Positions 1 through 7,300 of a DNA stretch of 25,026 nt are shown in pieces; position 1 is the first letter of the stretch; each line of letters opens with the position of its first letter. The translations under genes and the position numbers were made by a program. The DNA comes from JBMZCV01 sp049613665 (GTDB lineage: Bacteria > Bacteroidota > Bacteroidia > Chitinophagales > UBA2359), in the NCBI GenBank assembly GCA_049613665.1, contig JBMZCV010000061.1:1-25026 (forward strand), read 5' to 3'. The notes beneath the pieces are model-generated. The model worked only from the letters and a program-made list of their open reading frames with translations. It made no database searches and was not told where the DNA came from.

Positions 1-116
1 TTTAAAAGGTCAATCTTTTTGATTTTCTGACGATATTTTTATACATTAAATACAATATTTTATTGCAAATTGTTAATTATCATTAAAACATCAAAATGGA
101 AATAGCTGCCGTTTAT

Positions 117-140
117 TAAATAGTGTTTGGCACTTATTTT
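117..140 (-). terminator. Weak hairpin downstream of the type-B surface protein
   Basis: AAATAGTG and CACTTATTT pair across a five-base loop with one bulged base, just past the stop codon of the leftward gene. The tail on the leftward transcript is only modestly U-rich, so terminator function is uncertain. Confidence 0.3.
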
Positions 141-153
141 TCGAAAAAATAAA

Positions 154-2973
154 CTAACGCACAAGCGTCACATTTCCCTTTTGGGCATAAGGCGTGCCAT
201 CTTTTGCCACCAAAGAAACAAAATAGACATAAACGCCCATATCGGCAGTTCTATTTTTTATTTCGCCATTCCAGCCAGCCGTGATGTCATTGGTTTGATA
301 AATCATTTTTCCCCAACGGTCATAAATTTCAAAAGTAATCAACTCGCTTACATTAAATGGAAGAATATTTAAAATATCATTGACACCATCATTATTTGGC
401 GAAAAACCACTCGGAATCAAAGCAAAACTTTCACTCTCTACATTGACGGTAATTTCTGTGCTAAAGTTGCAATTGTTTTCTGTCGTATTTGTTACTGTAA
501 AAAGCGTGGTTTCTGTGATATTCGTTGTCGGATTTGCACTATTAGCATCAAAAAGTAAGTCGGCAGGTTGCCAGCTATAATTGTCGCCACCTATTGCTTC
601 CAAAGTAATGTTTTCGCCTTCCAAAATCGTCAAATCATTGCCTACCGAAATTGTCGGATTGGGATATATGGTAAAAGAAAAAATGGTAATATTGCCGAAA
701 TCATCTTGTGCGGTTGCAAAATAAGCCGTTGTAGTCGCTTGTCCAATAGCTTCATAACTGTCGCCTGTCGCAATAATTGTTGTTGGTTCGTTGGCATCTC
801 GCCAATTAATTTCCGAAAAATCGCCTTCATTCACACTCAAGCTGATAGCTTCGCCTACGATAGCACAAATTTCTTGTTGTACGGCATCTTGCGTATTAAT
901 CACAACCAACCTAACAGAATCCATTGCTTCACACTGTGCATCGCCATAATTGCTTGTCACATAATAAGTTGTTGTTTCAGTAGGTGTCGCCATTGGATTA
1001 TTGATAGTTATATCGCTCAAAGTCGCATTTTCTGCCCAACTATAACCAGACGAACCGCCACCTGTTGCATTTAATTCAACGACATCGCCAGCCGTAATAA
1101 CCATATCATTTCCTGCATTTAAATTGGGCTGAGGAATAAGCGTAATTTGCGAAAGCACACCATTTGGAGCATTTGGATTATCGCCATTTCCAACATAAGT
1201 TACTATTTCATCGCTGATAGTTATCGTAAAATTGTGAGCATTACTCAACACAACATTTGGCTCATTTTGCGAAGTCCAGCTAGGATTGAGCAATGTATCT
1301 GGCATTGATAGCTCATAAGTTTGCCCAAAATTGACACAATGGGTTTCATTGATTACGCCATCTTCAAACACGAAAACCGTTACTTCATCTTGCACCTGAC
1401 AAGGGCCATTTTGCAACGAAAGCGTGTAGGTTGTTGTTTCGGTAGGCGAAGCAGTAGGTGTAAGGCTATTTGGGTCGTCTAAGCCATCAATAGGAAACCA
1501 CAAAACATTTTCAACGCTAATGCTCGTAGAAGCTGCAAGCACTACACTTTGTCCAAGAGCAATATTTTGGTCAAGGCCAGCCGAAATATCGCTAGGTGTC
1601 GGATAAACGAAATATTCCAATTCATTGGTACAGCCATCAACAGGAACAGCTACGAATTGTTGCACTTCGCTAGTAGCTTCTACCTCAAAAGTATTGGCTT
1701 CTGCAAGTTCTATGCTAGTATCATTGATATTTGCCCACGAATACATGACTTCTGTATTTTGAGGTGTTAGCATAGCACTTTCGCCAATATTCAAGCAAAT
1801 AGACTCGCCTACATAGGTTTCGTCTTGAAAAATATGTGATTGAATATGGTCGGTAATACCCAGATTTGTGGTAGCAGGCACAGGAATAAGGTTAAAAATC
1901 GGCACATCGTCATCTGGATTATCAATAGACAAAATATTTGTGCCGCCATACTCAATGATATACAAACGACCATCACGGCCAAGCTCTACCTGACCAATAG
2001 TAACATTTCCATTAATAATATTATCCAAATCTAAAGTAGGAGCAAAACCAGCGATAGTTGCATTTTCAATGTCATACTGATACACAAAATCAATCGTATT
2101 GGTTTGCCACAAAGTAATATACATCTTGTTTGCCGAAGGCGAAAATTCAATGCCATAAGGTTTAGTATTGAAAGAAACACCTAAATTTCCATTATTGCCT
2201 ATTAGCGTTGTTTCATTGCATGAATTGCCTGTTGTTGGGTCAAAACTGCCCATTACCACTTGATTTGAGCCATCAAAAGCAGCTCCAAAATAACCTTTGT
2301 GATAATCTAACTCGCCACGGCCTTGATAGCCACCAGGTGTAGCAAAGTTGTGAAAAACAGTTCCACTCCCAACGCCATTTTCATCAATGAGAAAGCGAGT
2401 GAAACCGACATTACATTGATAAGTAACTAGCCAGTAGTCATCTGTTTGTGGAATAGCAATGACTTCAATGCCTTCCGAAAAGTTGTTGTCCGAAATAACA
2501 GTATTTAAAGCTATCACATCGCCCAAGCCACCATTCAAACTCATATCGACAATGGCATAATACAATTTTGTGCAGTTGGCAGCATTATAAAGCAAATAAT
2601 ATTGAGAGCTATTGCTAGGCGAAGGAGCTACACAGATTTCGGTAGATGAATTGTCGGCAAAAATGCCATCTGAACCCAACATTTTATCGCCATTTTGATT
2701 GTAAACACTTCCGATAGCACTAGCATCAGTATTGAACCAAAACAAAAGATTGCCATTGTCATCTTCATAATGCACAATGCCTTCTAAAGAACCTTGTGTG
2801 CCTGTACCTAAAACGGTAGGCGGTTCGGTGCTAAAATCAAGTTGCACAACATTTTCGTTGCTATTGAAAAACAGATTTCTCAGCGTTTGGGCTTCTAAAA
2901 TTGTGGTATGGGTAATTGTTAAACAGCAAATCGCCAAAGCAAAATATAAGGTGGCGAAAGAGGTATGATTCAT
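154..2973 (-). CDS. T9SS type-B sorted surface protein with alternating Ig-like modules
   Basis: A 939-residue secreted protein. Residues 1-28 form a signal peptide (hydrophobic FATLYFALAICCLTI stretch). Residues about 30-380 are beta-rich and resemble a propeller-like repeat region. Residues about 390-850 hold Ig/PKD-like modules; three copies share an (A/V)GxD..I..G..V.L pattern and a TPTETTTY-like end, and alternate with Cys-containing modules starting like ICLNIGE. The last 85-90 residues (SGFSPNNDGVND ... YDRWGK ... GVYVYF ... KGNVTLVR) match the gliding-motility-associated C-terminal domain (CHU_C), which is the type-B signal for export by T9SS and attachment to the cell surface. The start is the ATG after 2973, with a promoter-like element about 120 bases upstream. 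The gene stands alone and is divergent from the CPBP protease gene. Ligand and function are unknown; adhesion is a guess. Confidence 0.9.
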   Translation of the reverse strand: MNHTSFATLYFALAICCLTITHTTILEAQTLRNLFFNSNENVVQLDFSTEPPTVLGTGTQGSLEGIVHYEDDNGNLLFWFNTDASAIGSVYNQNGDKMLGSDGIFADNSSTEICVAPSPSNSSQYYLLYNAANCTKLYYAIVDMSLNGGLGDVIALNTVISDNNFSEGIEVIAIPQTDDYWLVTYQCNVGFTRFLIDENGVGSGTVFHNFATPGGYQGRGELDYHKGYFGAAFDGSNQVVMGSFDPTTGNSCNETTLIGNNGNLGVSFNTKPYGIEFSPSANKMYITLWQTNTIDFVYQYDIENATIAGFAPTLDLDNIINGNVTIGQVELGRDGRLYIIEYGGTNILSIDNPDDDVPIFNLIPVPATTNLGITDHIQSHIFQDETYVGESICLNIGESAMLTPQNTEVMYSWANINDTSIELAEANTFEVEATSEVQQFVAVPVDGCTNELEYFVYPTPSDISAGLDQNIALGQSVVLAASTSISVENVLWFPIDGLDDPNSLTPTASPTETTTYTLSLQNGPCQVQDEVTVFVFEDGVINETHCVNFGQTYELSMPDTLLNPSWTSQNEPNVVLSNAHNFTITISDEIVTYVGNGDNPNAPNGVLSQITLIPQPNLNAGNDMVITAGDVVELNATGGGSSGYSWAENATLSDITINNPMATPTETTTYYVTSNYGDAQCEAMDSVRLVVINTQDAVQQEICAIVGEAISLSVNEGDFSEINWRDANEPTTIIATGDSYEAIGQATTTAYFATAQDDFGNITIFSFTIYPNPTISVGNDLTILEGENITLEAIGGDNYSWQPADLLFDANSANPTTNITETTLFTVTNTTENNCNFSTEITVNVESESFALIPSGFSPNNDGVNDILNILPFNVSELITFEIYDRWGKMIYQTNDITAGWNGEIKNRTADMGVYVYFVSLVAKDGTPYAQKGNVTLVR

Positions 2974-3094
2974 GTAGATGTTAATTTAAATATATAAAGT
3001 TGATAAATAAAAAGATATATTATTGAAACATAAAGATTCGTAACAAAAAATGAACCAATTTGTCAATAGTCAAGGTTTTGCTTTTGTTTTTCTA

Positions 3095-3125
3095 CAAAAA
3101 TATTTGCATACGACAAATTGCCAAA
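3095..3125 (-). promoter_or_regulatory. Bacteroidota-type promoter for the type-B surface protein
   Basis: On the minus strand this reads TTTG-N19-TATTTTTG, which fits the Bacteroidota -33 (TTG) and -7 (TAnnTTTG) elements. Transcription would start near 3088 and leave a leader of about 115 bases before the ATG ending at 2973. The element pair and spacing are seen directly; activity is inferred. Confidence 0.55.
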
Positions 3126-3258
3126 TCTAACAAAATGATTTTATTATGTTAGCTTCAACGAGATATTGCATGATGCTTTTCTGTGACTACTTACTAAAAT
3201 ATAATGCTGGACACTTTAATAGTAATGATAAATTGTTTTTTTCTGTTAAAAAAAATGC

Positions 3259-3273
3259 TATCTTATTAAGATA
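3259..3273. promoter_or_regulatory. 15-base palindrome upstream of the CPBP gene
   Basis: TATCTTATTAAGATA is a perfect inverted repeat with 7-base arms around one central base, 51 bases before the CPBP start codon. The size and position would suit a dimeric repressor, but in such AT-rich DNA it may be chance. Confidence 0.3.
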
Positions 3274-3323
3274 ACGCAAAATTATCGTATTATTGCCATG
3301 TTTTTAAATTATTGTTTTTATAA

Positions 3324-4232
3324 ATGAATACTACAAAAAATACACTTGATACAAAAGAGGCTTCTTTGATAAAATGGCCATTGCTGCGAAGCTTTATTTA
3401 CCTTGTTTGCTTTTTTATTACCTTGATTGCCGTCCGCATTTTTTTTATTGCGATAGCTAGTATCCTCACTAAGGAAGACCCATTGATGATACAGGAAAAG
3501 TTAGATTCTACAAGCGAACCCATTTGGCTCATGTTTTTTTATCTTACCGCAACAATAGGTATTTTATCAATAACATGGTTTTTTCGTACTTATATAGACC
3601 GAAAATCTTTTAAAAGTCTTGGTTTTGAGTGGCAAGGTGAGCAGAAAAAAGATGCAATTGTTGCTTTTTTCTTAGGGTTGGCATTAATCGTTGTGGGATT
3701 TATACTTTTTTTGGGTTTAGGATTAGTGAGCATAACAGCCATAACATTTGCACCAAAAATCTTATTAACATATGTGGTTATACTGATATGCGTGTCGCTT
3801 GTAGAGGAAGTTTCTATTAGAGGATATGTTTTGAAAAACTTGTTGGAAGCTACCGATAAATACGTCGCTTTGGTCATTACAGCTAGTTGTTTCGGACTAT
3901 TGCATATCGCCAATCCTAATGTCAATATGTTGAGTATGCTCAATATATTTTTAGCAGGTATTTTGTTAGGTTTATACTACATTTATCGCCAAAATTTGTG
4001 GTTTCCTATTGCCTTGCACTTTAGTTGGAACTTTTTTCAAGGGCCTGTTTTCGGCTTCGAAGTGAGCGGAATAGAGCTAAATAGCCTTATTACGCAAAAA
4101 ATATCGGGCAGTACTTGGCTAACAGGTGGCGATTTTGGCTTAGAAGGCTCTGCATTATTGAGCGTGTTGCTTCTTTTTGCGATTTTCTTTGTGGAATATA
4201 AATATGGCAAAAAACGTATAGATTTGACATAG
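3324..4232 (+). CDS. CPBP family intramembrane metalloprotease
   Basis: A 302-residue polytopic membrane protein of the CPBP (CAAX protease and bacteriocin-processing, Abi) family. The three conserved motifs are all visible: EEVSIRG (Glu161, Glu162, Arg166), FGLLH (His194) and HFSWN (His232, Asn236). These form the presumed intramembrane metal site. Hydrophobic segments lie at about 22-47, 67-87, 111-135, 141-160, 181-195, 203-221 and 276-291. The TGGDFGLEGS motif near residue 267 is also typical of the family. The start ATG follows an A/T-rich leader with no clear ribosome binding site, as is usual in this phylum. The gene has no co-directional partner. In bacteria these proteases act in peptide processing, self-immunity or membrane stress; the substrate here cannot be told. 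Confidence 0.88.
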   Translation: MNTTKNTLDTKEASLIKWPLLRSFIYLVCFFITLIAVRIFFIAIASILTKEDPLMIQEKLDSTSEPIWLMFFYLTATIGILSITWFFRTYIDRKSFKSLGFEWQGEQKKDAIVAFFLGLALIVVGFILFLGLGLVSITAITFAPKILLTYVVILICVSLVEEVSIRGYVLKNLLEATDKYVALVITASCFGLLHIANPNVNMLSMLNIFLAGILLGLYYIYRQNLWFPIALHFSWNFFQGPVFGFEVSGIELNSLITQKISGSTWLTGGDFGLEGSALLSVLLLFAIFFVEYKYGKKRIDLT

Positions 4233-4266
4233 CATGATATATTTTCTTTCCAAAAAAACGAAAAAC

Positions 4267-4512
4267 TTAGTTCCAACGATTTTTTGAAATTTGCGAATAA
4301 TGTTTGTCAAAACAACGCAAGCCAGATTCAAGTTCCTCTTGTCCTAAATTAATATCGTTTTCCGAAACTTCCAATATTTCAGCCGCTTTCGGAGACGAAT
4401 TGTCGAAATGGCTTTGCGTAAGCTCTGCTAAAAAAATGCGTCTTTCATAACCCGACAATTTTGCAATTGCTGATTGAAAGCTTTTAATAATTTTTTGATT
4501 TAAAAAAGTCAT
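4267..4512 (-). CDS. Small protein resembling the N-terminal domain of a DDE transposase (remnant or domesticated)
   Basis: An 81-residue ORF with an ATG start, downstream of and co-directional with the sigma/anti-sigma pair (88-base gap). The pattern G-ERR-FLAE-T ... SP-KAAE-L-VSE-I-LG-EELESG-RC resembles, from memory, the N-terminal helix-turn-helix region of a transposase family common in cyanobacteria and Bacteroidota, where a segment like ERRAFQAEVTL is followed by a short motif and GLNELRTGI-C. In those transposases a DDE catalytic domain follows. Here a stop comes right after SKNRWN, and no catalytic domain lies on either side. It could be an insertion-sequence remnant, a domesticated DNA-binding protein or a third gene of the regulatory locus. 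The family assignment is unverified. Confidence 0.5.
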   Translation of the reverse strand: MTFLNQKIIKSFQSAIAKLSGYERRIFLAELTQSHFDNSSPKAAEILEVSENDINLGQEELESGLRCFDKHYSQISKNRWN

Positions 4513-4599
4513 AGTTATTGTTTTTTGTATAGTGGTTGAATAAAAAATTTGGGTAGCACATAAAAATTAGTCTGCGAAAAAACAGATATAAGCAGCCTT

Positions 4600-6360
4600 T
4601 TACCAACATTTGAAAATAATACGTTTTCTATCTTTCAAAAAATGATAATTTATACCTGCCTGAAAACCAATAGTATGCGGATATGTCTTCATCATATCAT
4701 CTTTGAATATATGTGTAAATCCATAACTCATATTTGGTTCTAGCCAAACTTCCAAACGGTTTTTTAGCTGAAAAGCAACATTGACATTGAGTAAGGCCGC
4801 CAACGAAACAGGATTAAGCATAGCTTCACTTTTTAGACTAACACTTGACAAATAAAGGTGGTAGCCTTCTGTTTGCGAATCTAACGCTTTTATTTTATGG
4901 TCAATCATAAAATTGCTCATCAAGCCAGCAGCAACAGAAAAATGCACCTTTTCAGCTTGCCAAAACCTATATCTAAGCGTCAAAGGAACACTTATAAAAG
5001 AGACCGTTTGCTTAGTATTCAAGTTCCAATCCATCATATCGCCATCTTGCATTTCGTCTGGCATATTTTCTTTCGTTCTCAAATTAATATCAGCTTTTGT
5101 ATCACCCAAACAGCTAGACATATCTGGCTTGTAAAACATAGAAGAATTAGTAACTAAGTCCGTATCATAAGCTAGTGCTAGTTGATGCTCACTTTTTAGC
5201 GCAAATTGCGAAAACGACGCACCTGTTTCGAGGAAAAAACGCTTGTTTTTGCCCAATAAATAAGAAAAACGAAGGCCAAATTCAGGCGTAACTTGTGCTT
5301 TTTCAATGTTTTTGAGCCTTACTTCCATATCATTGTCTGAAATGAGCCGACGATAGGTATTATTAACGCCCACAAATACACCGAAATGAAATTGCTGATG
5401 ACCTTTAGTTTTTTTGCGTTTTTTAGGCCTTTTTTTCTTTTGGTTTTCGTGTATCAAATTTTGCTCCAACAAACCTGCCGAAAGCGAAGGCAAGGGAGCT
5501 ACTAAAATATTTGAAACTCCAATAGTATTTTGCTGTTCATTTGCGGCTATTTGATTTTCTGCTGCTAATAAATTAGAATTGGAAATAACAGGCATATCTC
5601 CAAGCGAAATATCTAAAAGATTATTTATTGGCTGCTTTAAGTTTGAAGATGAAAATTTATTTGTTTCATTACCTTCAAATCCTTTATGTTCAGACTTTCG
5701 CAAACTTCTATTTAAAGCATTGTTTACATCATAAATTTCTTTTGATGAGATGACATTATCTTCTTTTTCACTTCTTTTTTTTGAAGAAAAAGTTTGATTT
5801 GGCGTTTTATAAATATCATTTTTAATGCCATCTTTTTCTTTTTTATTTGGTTGCTTTTTTGTAGAAAGCGAGGTATTAGAAATAGTGACACTTTCTGTTG
5901 TTTGTTTTTTGTTATCGCCTATTAGAGTATCATTTTGTAAGACATTATTCTTATTTTCATAATCATTATTTGCTGTTGAAATATCTTTGAACTGAATTTC
6001 TTTTTCTTTTAAATATTGTGAAGCTTCCTTGTTTTTTCTCTGCTCATTTTTCAATACTTCAATATCCTTTTCATGCTGCGAAACTTGTTGTTTCAATGTA
6101 CCAATAGTTTGCTTGTCATCAAATATCTGATAGCTAAGAACAACGCAACACAACGCAACAACAGCAAAAGCACCATATTTTAGCCACCAAAACCAAAATA
6201 TCGGCTGTTTTTTTTGCTCTTGCAGTTTTTTTCGTACATTTTCCCAAACCTTATCCGACGGCGTTTCCCAAAGTTCGTTTGAGTTAGCTTTTTTCTTATT
6301 AGATAAGTTTTTGCGAAAAAATGCTTCTAATGAATCGTCATGTTGTTCGTTGTGTTCCAT
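4600..6360 (-). CDS. Dual membrane-spanning anti-sigma factor-like protein with outer-membrane barrel
   Basis: A 586-residue protein with an unusual order of parts. Residues 1-53 are charged and cytoplasmic-looking (LWETPSDKVWENVRKKL near 30-46). Residues about 55-79 are a single Trp-rich transmembrane helix. Residues 82-122 form a Lys/Glu/Gln coiled coil, 123-320 a low-complexity linker ending in a basic patch (KKKRPKKRKK at 308-317), and 323-586 an OMP beta-barrel-like domain with alternating strands ending in the aromatic C-terminus FKCW. No N-terminal signal peptide is present. The gene follows an ECF sigma factor gene in the same direction. This layout matches the dual membrane-spanning anti-sigma factors (Dma) reported in Bacteroides thetaiotaomicron, where one chain contacts the sigma factor inside and sits in the outer membrane outside. 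The anti-sigma role is inferred from architecture and neighbourhood. Confidence 0.75.
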   Translation of the reverse strand: MEHNEQHDDSLEAFFRKNLSNKKKANSNELWETPSDKVWENVRKKLQEQKKQPIFWFWWLKYGAFAVVALCCVVLSYQIFDDKQTIGTLKQQVSQHEKDIEVLKNEQRKNKEASQYLKEKEIQFKDISTANNDYENKNNVLQNDTLIGDNKKQTTESVTISNTSLSTKKQPNKKEKDGIKNDIYKTPNQTFSSKKRSEKEDNVISSKEIYDVNNALNRSLRKSEHKGFEGNETNKFSSSNLKQPINNLLDISLGDMPVISNSNLLAAENQIAANEQQNTIGVSNILVAPLPSLSAGLLEQNLIHENQKKKRPKKRKKTKGHQQFHFGVFVGVNNTYRRLISDNDMEVRLKNIEKAQVTPEFGLRFSYLLGKNKRFFLETGASFSQFALKSEHQLALAYDTDLVTNSSMFYKPDMSSCLGDTKADINLRTKENMPDEMQDGDMMDWNLNTKQTVSFISVPLTLRYRFWQAEKVHFSVAAGLMSNFMIDHKIKALDSQTEGYHLYLSSVSLKSEAMLNPVSLAALLNVNVAFQLKNRLEVWLEPNMSYGFTHIFKDDMMKTYPHTIGFQAGINYHFLKDRKRIIFKCW

Positions 6361-6423
6361 GCCGTTTTTGTCTTAAAATTTTTAGTAAGTATTTAGCATT
6401 TAAAAAATATAGTTTTTTTTTAC

Positions 6424-6444
6424 AAATATGTCATTTCTAATATC
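6424..6444 (-). repeat. Dispersed intergenic repeat, copy in the anti-sigma gene leader
   Basis: On the minus strand GATAT(T)AGAAATGACATATTT is followed by TAAAAA and an ATATTTTTTA block. The 15-mer AGAAATGACATATTT recurs exactly at 10570-10584 and, inverted, at 10634-10648; the flanking blocks recur with small changes at 10564-10615. Confidence 0.6.
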
Positions 6445-6505
6445 AGCGATTATTTTTTTAGACTTTTTTTCTCAAAAATTTCTTTTCTTAAACGGAGTAT
6501 AGCTG

Positions 6506-6528
6506 TTCTCATATCTCCAAAACTTGAA
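6506..6528 (-). repeat. Second half of the dispersed repeat (AGATATGAGAA block)
   Basis: This 23-base block on the minus strand matches 10551-10573 (plus strand) at 20 of 23 positions, including a shared AGATATGAGAA. In the purQ-purH spacer it runs directly into the AGAAATGACATATTT block. Here about 60 bases separate the two. Confidence 0.5.
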
Positions 6529-6536
6529 CAAACATA
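6529..6536 (-). promoter_or_regulatory. -7 element that could give the anti-sigma gene its own promoter
   Basis: The minus strand reads TATGTTTG, a perfect TAnnTTTG match, in the 200-base gap between the sigma and anti-sigma genes. No TTG lies at the expected -33 position. A transcript from here would have a leader of about 160 bases carrying the dispersed repeat. Confidence 0.35.
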
Positions 6537-6560
6537 TTTTATAGTGTATCTAAATAGCCT

Positions 6561-7175
6561 CTAATGCGAAATAATATAGCTCAACACTTTACGCAAAGTT
6601 TTTTTAGCTTTAAACAATTGAGACTTTGAAGTGCTTTCCGAAATTTGCAACATTTCGGCAATTTCTTTGTGCGAAAAACCTTCTATCACATACAAATTGA
6701 AAACAAGCCGATAACCTTTAGGCAATTTTTGTATGATTGCAGTCAATTCTTTTGCACCTAAATCCGAAAAAATATCTTTTTGCGTACTATAAGTGTATAA
6801 AGCTTTTTCAAGGTCAGCCGTTTTTATACTATTTTTATGCTTGCGAATATGCTGTAAGGCTACATTTATCATCACTTTTCGCATCCAAGCACCCAAACTG
6901 CCTCTTTTTTTGTATTGATGCAAGCTCATAAAAATTTTGACAAAGCCATCTTGTAAAATATCTTCCGCTTCTTGCCGATTGGCAGCATAGCGTAAACATA
7001 TTCTAAACATTTGCACTTTGTATTGCTCATACAATTTTTTTTGTGCTTTTTCGACACCTTTTAGGCAATCGCTCAATAGTTTTTGTTCAGATGAATCCAG
7101 CAAACTAATGTATTGTTTATTTTTATTGGTGCAGCTTTTAGCAAAAAAGTTGCCTGTGTAATTTTTTTTTTGCAA
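6561..7175 (-). CDS. ECF-type RNA polymerase sigma factor
   Basis: A 204-residue sigma-70 family protein of the extracytoplasmic function class. Region 2 spans about 47-113 (DILQDGFVKIF for core binding; LGAWMRKVMINVALQHIRK for -10 recognition and melting). Region 4 spans about 144-197 (LPKGYRLVFNLYVIEGFSHKEI followed by a SESTSKSQLFKAKKTLR helix-turn-helix for -35 contact). Regions 1.1, 1.2 and 3 are absent, as in ECF factors. The gene directly precedes the barrel-bearing anti-sigma candidate, its likely partner. The start is uncertain: the coordinates given use a TTG, with an in-frame stop three codons upstream and no ATG before residue 56. An ATG at 7194-7192 is one base out of frame and is separated by a run of ten A. 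An internal TTG at residue 25 is another option. Confidence 0.9.
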   Translation of the reverse strand: MQKKNYTGNFFAKSCTNKNKQYISLLDSSEQKLLSDCLKGVEKAQKKLYEQYKVQMFRICLRYAANRQEAEDILQDGFVKIFMSLHQYKKRGSLGAWMRKVMINVALQHIRKHKNSIKTADLEKALYTYSTQKDIFSDLGAKELTAIIQKLPKGYRLVFNLYVIEGFSHKEIAEMLQISESTSKSQLFKAKKTLRKVLSYIISH

Positions 7176-7246
7176 AAAAAGTGATTATAGACATATTTTA
7201 TACAAAATGAACACTAAAATTTACTTTATTTTTGAAAATAAGCAAT

Positions 7247-7254
7247 TAACTTTG
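7247..7254 (+). promoter_or_regulatory. -7 element for the FG-GAP protein gene
   Basis: TAACTTTG is a perfect TAnnTTTG match. At the -33 position only TTTA (7225-7228) is found, 18 bases upstream. Transcription would start near 7260, about 40 bases before the start codon at 7301. Confidence 0.5.
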
Positions 7255-7300
7255 TTCAAACTCAAAGAAGAGGCTGTTTAAATTTTATAAAAAAAATATA

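Larger units (their letters stand above)
2974..3323. other. Divergent intergenic region
   Basis: 350 AT-rich bases between two divergent genes. It contains the leftward promoter candidate at 3095-3125 and a 15-base palindrome at 3259-3273. I see no small gene and no good TAnnTTTG element for the rightward CPBP gene. Confidence 0.6.

Noticed and set aside
568..1074. 168-codon reading frame on the plus strand
   Set aside because: It lies wholly inside the minus-strand type-B surface protein gene, has a composition rich in Cys and Ile typical of an antisense shadow, and shows no domain.
4232..4600. A complete insertion sequence around the transposase-like ORF
   Set aside because: I could not find terminal inverted repeats, a target duplication or a catalytic domain; only an N-terminal-like fragment is there.
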